From: Sulfitobacter sp. CW3
Lineage (GTDB): Bacteria > Pseudomonadota > Alphaproteobacteria > Rhodobacterales > Rhodobacteraceae
Reading direction: 5' to 3'
DNA length: 64,000 nucleotides
Assembly: GCF_019392245.1 (NCBI RefSeq)
Contig: NZ_JAHXRL010000002.1
Location: forward strand, 496,001 to 560,000
Positions 61,131 to 64,000 of this stretch are shown here, in pieces (the first letter of the stretch is position 1; every line of letters starts with the position of its first letter). Made by a program: the position numbers and the translations under genes. The notes below the pieces were generated by a model, which made no database searches, was not told where the DNA came from, and was given only the letters and a program-made list of their open reading frames with translations.

Positions 61131-61742
61131 TTACCCAGCAGGCGGCACGGTTCCCTGCATTGAGGCGCGCGAATCAAAGTTTTTTGCCCAGTTCGCAAGT
61201 GCATCATTCCCCTTGCGCCAATTCCGGGCGTCATGTCGGAAATCAAGATAGGCAAGCGCGCAACCCACAGCGATTTGTCCCATGTCCAGCGGACCGGAGA
61301 GATGACTAACCCAGCGGCTGTTCAGCACCGCCACGGCACGTTCGATTTTACCCCATTGGCCTTCGATCCATTCGGGCATCCGCTTGTCTTCGGGGCGCAA
61401 CCGGCCTTCGTACACCATCAATAACGCCGCATCCAAAATTCCGTCTGCCGTGGCCTCAAGCGTCAGAGTATCCCAGCGGCGCGGGCCGGACGGGTACAGT
61501 TTGCCACCCGCACGGTCATCCAGATAGGCGCAAATCACCCGGCTATCATAAAGTGTCGGCCCTTCGTTGCGCTCAAGCGCGGGCACCTTGGTCAGCGGGT
61601 TTTTGGACAGCAACGCCGCGTCAGGCGACAAAGGCGTGGTATGCATTGTCTCAAGCGTCACATCATCGATCTGGCCGGTTTCATGCAGCAACACCATGAC
61701 CTTGCGGACATAGGGCGACGTCGGGGAATAATAGAGCTTCAT
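61131..61742 (-). CDS. Glutathione S-transferase family protein
   Basis: A 203-residue GST starting MKLYYSPTSPYVRKVMVLLHE at ATG 61742 behind GGAGGAGACC. The N-terminal domain keeps the catalytic-type Ser/Pro (YSPTSPYVRK), NPLTKVPALE with the cis-Pro and TLYDSRVICAYLDD for gamma-glutamyl binding; the helical C-terminal domain follows (DILDAALLMVYEGRLRPEDKRM). It is unrelated in detail to the GST at 729. It stands between petA and the PaiB-like gene, and its substrate is unknown. Confidence 0.9.
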   Translation of the reverse strand: MKLYYSPTSPYVRKVMVLLHETGQIDDVTLETMHTTPLSPDAALLSKNPLTKVPALERNEGPTLYDSRVICAYLDDRAGGKLYPSGPRRWDTLTLEATADGILDAALLMVYEGRLRPEDKRMPEWIEGQWGKIERAVAVLNSRWVSHLSGPLDMGQIAVGCALAYLDFRHDARNWRKGNDALANWAKNFDSRASMQGTVPPAG

Positions 61743-61807
61743 CGTGGTCTCCTCCAAGAGTTGCGCCAATATCACTGGCAACGCATCCCGGCGCAATCAC
61801 TTGTTTT

Positions 61808-62431
61808 TTAGCCGCCAATGGCCGCACGCATCATCTGGGCGATGATATTCGTCTCGGCACCGAATCCATGTGACGCCACCCCGTCAGCGGCTGCCAAACG
61901 CACCGCGTCCGCCTTGTTCTGGCTTAGTTTCCATGTGCCGTCCACGCCCGTAATGGTCATCCGACAGGGGACAATCATCCGCATCAGCTTGGTCATCGTC
62001 TCGTCTTGCATTTTGTCCGTCGTCCAGGGCTTCTTGGGCAGCAGCCTGTTCTCGTAAGCTGCCGATTGGCGATCCAGCAAGTCCAGCAGTTCGTCTGCGG
62101 GTCGCAATTCCAGAATACCGGTCAAATGCACCGACACATAATTCCAGGTCGGGACCTGATCATCGACCTTGTACCAGTCGGGCGAGATATATGTATCGCC
62201 CCCGATGACGGCCAATTTCACCTTAATCGGTTCGGCCAGCGCCCGCGCGATCGGATTCGAGCGCACCAAATGCAGATCAGCGATATCACCCGCATCATTC
62301 AGCAAAAACGGCACATGAGACATCAGCGGCCCCGCGTCCCCATTCGCGGCAAGCACACCAAACCCCCGCTCGCGGGCAAAGGCGATGTTTTTGGCGGTGT
62401 CGGCATCATGATAGACTGGGTTGGGGTGCAT
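61808..62431 (-). CDS. PaiB-like FMN-binding protein
   Basis: A 207-residue FMN-binding split-barrel protein of the PaiB family. It shows MHPNPVYHDADTAKNIAFARERGFGVLAAN, LMSHVPFLLND, LHLVRSNPIARAL, AVIGGDTYISPDWYK and VPTWNYVSVHLTG, the usual PaiB motifs. PaiB was first called a protease/sporulation repressor but the fold binds FMN. Its start is 69 bases from a divergent FMN riboswitch, so an FMN-dependent protein and flavin synthesis share an intergenic region. Confidence 0.92.
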   Translation of the reverse strand: MHPNPVYHDADTAKNIAFARERGFGVLAANGDAGPLMSHVPFLLNDAGDIADLHLVRSNPIARALAEPIKVKLAVIGGDTYISPDWYKVDDQVPTWNYVSVHLTGILELRPADELLDLLDRQSAAYENRLLPKKPWTTDKMQDETMTKLMRMIVPCRMTITGVDGTWKLSQNKADAVRLAAADGVASHGFGAETNIIAQMMRAAIGG

Positions 62432-62499
62432 TGGACGATGACTTTCTTACAAGATCACTTTTGGTATTGCAGACCCGCCCCCACCTTGGCAACTTGCAC

Positions 62500-62648
62500 G
62501 CATTCTCAGGGCGGGGTGTAATTCCCCACCGGCGGTATGTGGCCTTGCGTCACGAGCCCGCGAGCGCGACGGCCCTATCGGGGCGGTTGGTCAGCAGATC
62601 TGGTGAGATGCCAGAGCCGACGGTCATAGTCCGGATGAAAGAGAATGC
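62500..62648 (+). ncRNA. FMN riboswitch (RFN element)
   Basis: A complete RFN aptamer: P1 arms GCATTCTC (62500-62507) and GAGAATGC (62641-62648), the conserved core CAGGGCGGGGTGTAATTCCC, ACCGGCGGTA, AGCCCGCGAGCG, then GGTCAGCAGATCTGGTG, GATGCCAGAGCCGACGGTCA and AGTCCGGATGAAAGAGA. It senses FMN and lies 85 bases before ribH. Confidence 0.97.
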
Positions 62649-62652
62649 GTTT

Positions 62653-62683
62653 GTTGCGGTCCCCGTATGGGGCCGTGCGCAAC
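62653..62683 (+). promoter_or_regulatory. Expression-platform hairpin of the FMN riboswitch
   Basis: GTTGCG (62653-62658) pairs with CGCAAC (62678-62683), with an inner CCCC/GGGG stem. No T-run follows, so the switch probably acts on translation or through an alternative pairing, not by classic Rho-independent termination. Confidence 0.55.
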
Positions 62684-62733
62684 CGTGATCGCCTTGGGTG
62701 ACTTGTGTCGCTGACGTTAAAAAGGAGATCACT

Positions 62734-63168
62734 ATGACACACACCCGCTACGCCTTTATCAAAGCCCGCTGGCATGCTGATATCGTGGATCGTGCTTATG
62801 ACGGCTTTTCTGAAACCATCCCGGCTGCGCAGATCGACGTTGTCGATGTGCCCGGCGCATTCGAGATGCCCTTGATGGCGCAAACGCTTGCCAAATCCGG
62901 GAAATACGATGCCATTATCTGCGCGGCATTTGTCGTGGATGGCGGCATCTATCGCCACGATTTTGTTGCGTCTGCCGTTGTCGATGGCCTGATGCGCGTG
63001 GGTTTGGATACCGGGGTGCCGATCCTGTCCGTGTCCCTGACACCACATCACTATCAGGAAACCGACCACCACAACGCAATCTACCGCGCGCATTTTGTGG
63101 AAAAAGGCCGCGAGGCCGCGTCGGCTGCCCTTGGCATTGTCGCCGCACGTCAGTTGCTAGACGCCTAA
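62734..63168 (+). CDS. ribH: 6,7-dimethyl-8-ribityllumazine synthase (type II)
   Basis: A 144-residue lumazine synthase from ATG 62734 behind AAGGAG. It has RYAFIKARWHADIVDRAYDGF, VVDVPGAFEMPLMAQTLAKSGKYDAIICAAFVVDGGIYRHDFVA in blocks and TGVPILSVSLTPHHYQE. The Trp-rich N-terminus and 'VVDGGIYRHDFVA' in place of the type I 'GVVIRGxTxHF' mark RibH2-type decameric enzymes known in Rhizobiales. It joins 5-amino-6-ribitylaminouracil with dihydroxybutanone phosphate, the step before riboflavin. It is under the FMN riboswitch. Confidence 0.93.
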   Translation: MTHTRYAFIKARWHADIVDRAYDGFSETIPAAQIDVVDVPGAFEMPLMAQTLAKSGKYDAIICAAFVVDGGIYRHDFVASAVVDGLMRVGLDTGVPILSVSLTPHHYQETDHHNAIYRAHFVEKGREAASAALGIVAARQLLDA

Positions 63169-63188
63169 AGCCAGCGCGGGCCTGCGTG

Positions 63189-64000
63189 TCAGGCCCGCTG
63201 CGCCGCAATGCTGGCGATGCCCAGCACATCTAGCACTTTGGCTTCGATCTGTTCGGCATTCATACCAGCGACCGCGTACATATCCGCCGGGCTCGCCTGA
63301 TCGATAAAGATATCAGGCAGCACCATCGACCGGTATTTCAGCCCTTGGTCAAACACGCCTTCATCGCTCAGCAGTTGCGCGACGTGGCTGCCAAAGCCGC
63401 CAACGGCACCTTCTTCAATCGTAATCAGCGCCTCGTGATCGGCTGCAAGCGTCAGAATCATGTCGCGGTCCAATGGCTTGGCAAAACGAGCATCTGCAAT
63501 CGTCGGTGTGATCCCCTTGGCGCGCAGTGCTTCGGCGGCCTTTTCGACCTCTGCCAGACGGGTCCCGAATGACAGCAGCGCCACGCGCTTGCCCTCTGCG
63601 ATAATCCTGCCCTTGCCGATTTCCAACGGCACACCGCGCTCAGGCATGTCGACGCCGTTACCCTCGCCACGGGGGAAACGGAACGCGATGGGCCCGTCAT
63701 CATGCGCAGCAGCAGTGGCAACCATATGCACCAACTCCGCCTCGTCCGCGGCGGCCATCACGACCATGCCCGGCAAGTTCGCCATAAACGCCACATCGAA
63801 AGCCCCGGCATGGGTCGCGCCATCAGCGCCAACCAATCCGGCACGGTCAATCGCGAAACGCACCGGCAAACGCTGGATCGCAACATCATGCACAACCTGA
63901 TCATAGCCGCGCTGCAAAAACGTGGAATACATGGTGCAGAACGGTTTCATTCCGCCAGCAGCCAGTGCGGCCGAAAACGTCACGCCGTGTTGTTCCGCAA
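63189..64000 (-). CDS. dxs: 1-deoxy-D-xylulose-5-phosphate synthase, C-terminal part (5' end outside window)
   Basis: About 270 residues of DXS without its start. The transketolase pyrimidine-binding domain shows [62 protein letters not shown] in blocks, followed by PFRFPRG-like AFRFPRGEG and the C-terminal domain ([66 protein letters not shown]). DXS makes 1-deoxyxylulose 5-phosphate from pyruvate and glyceraldehyde 3-phosphate for isoprenoids, thiamine and pyridoxal. It is convergent with ribH, 20 bases apart. Confidence 0.96.
   Translation of the reverse strand, partial: AEQHGVTFSAALAAGGMKPFCTMYSTFLQRGYDQVVHDVAIQRLPVRFAIDRAGLVGADGATHAGAFDVAFMANLPGMVVMAAADEAELVHMVATAAAHDDGPIAFRFPRGEGNGVDMPERGVPLEIGKGRIIAEGKRVALLSFGTRLAEVEKAAEALRAKGITPTIADARFAKPLDRDMILTLAADHEALITIEEGAVGGFGSHVAQLLSDEGVFDQGLKYRSMVLPDIFIDQASPADMYAVAGMNAEQIEAKVLDVLGIASIAAQRA

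Noticed and set aside
1..64000. CRISPR arrays, rRNA genes and insertion sequences
   Set aside because: I saw no regularly spaced repeats, no rRNA-like sequence and no transposase or terminal inverted repeats in the window.

Overview
The window reads as a chromosomal segment of a marine alphaproteobacterium of the Rhodobacterales (Roseobacter group). This is inferred from the gene families and their arrangement: fbcFBC-type petABC, a glycolate oxidase operon with an extra small membrane gene, leuC-orf-leuD, DUF1523, DUF5928-type glycosyltransferase, TRAP transporters, an FMN riboswitch before a type II ribH, and high-GC codon use. No species can be named from sequence alone.

Layout. 1-6.7 kb: 3'-truncated sseA, a GST, smpB, an SGNH hydrolase, a sulfotransferase, a branching-type glycosyltransferase, a HIT protein and a DUF1523 pair. 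6.8-12.4 kb: creatinase, an alpha/beta hydrolase, succinate-semialdehyde dehydrogenase, an aminotransferase, and a small heat-shock gene with a clear RpoH-type promoter and a terminator. 12.5-19 kb: a secreted serine protease and the glycolate oxidase operon glcD-glcE-orf-glcF. 19-22.5 kb: rlmH, rsfS, an orphan surface-glycan-like gene and an MscS channel. 22.7-30.9 kb: leucine biosynthesis (leuC, orf136, leuD, leuB) with a membrane protein, an EEP-family protein without a normal start codon, a DMT exporter and a VOC-bicupin fusion. 30.9-33 kb: GT61 and FkbM genes. 33-39.7 kb: one long minus-strand cluster, D-amino-acid dehydrogenase - TRAP dctP-dctQ-dctM - pxpB-pxpC-pxpA, which reads as a 5-oxoproline (pyroglutamate) or related amino-acid uptake and catabolism unit. 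39.8-42.1 kb: a LacI regulator and a YcaQ/AlkX-type DNA glycosylase in overlap.

42.43-54.83 kb is a 12.4-kb integrative island inserted in the 3' half of tRNA-Lys(UUU). It is bounded by a perfect 46-bp direct repeat (attL/attR), carries a tyrosine integrase, an AlpA-like HTH protein and a putative HUH Rep/relaxase, and is visibly AT-richer than its flanks. Its cargo looks like anti-phage defence: a DUF262/DUF1524 (GmrSD/SspE-like) nuclease, and a three-gene ATGA/TTGA-coupled operon of two N6-adenine methyltransferase-like proteins plus a GIY-YIG-DEYH helicase. The methyltransferase motifs are split: the small subunit keeps the SAM-binding motif but has no NPPY, and the large subunit has NPPY but an abnormal SAM motif. 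Two divergent DUF3768 paralogues and one unknown gene complete it. This operon is the best candidate in the window for an undescribed system.

54.8-64 kb returns to core genome: tRNA-Lys, dapF-mtaB, a Crp-family regulator followed at once by a perfect TGTGA-N6-TCACA operator and a probable small RNA, petABC (cytochrome bc1), a GST, a PaiB-like FMN-binding protein, an FMN riboswitch driving ribH, and the 3' part of dxs.
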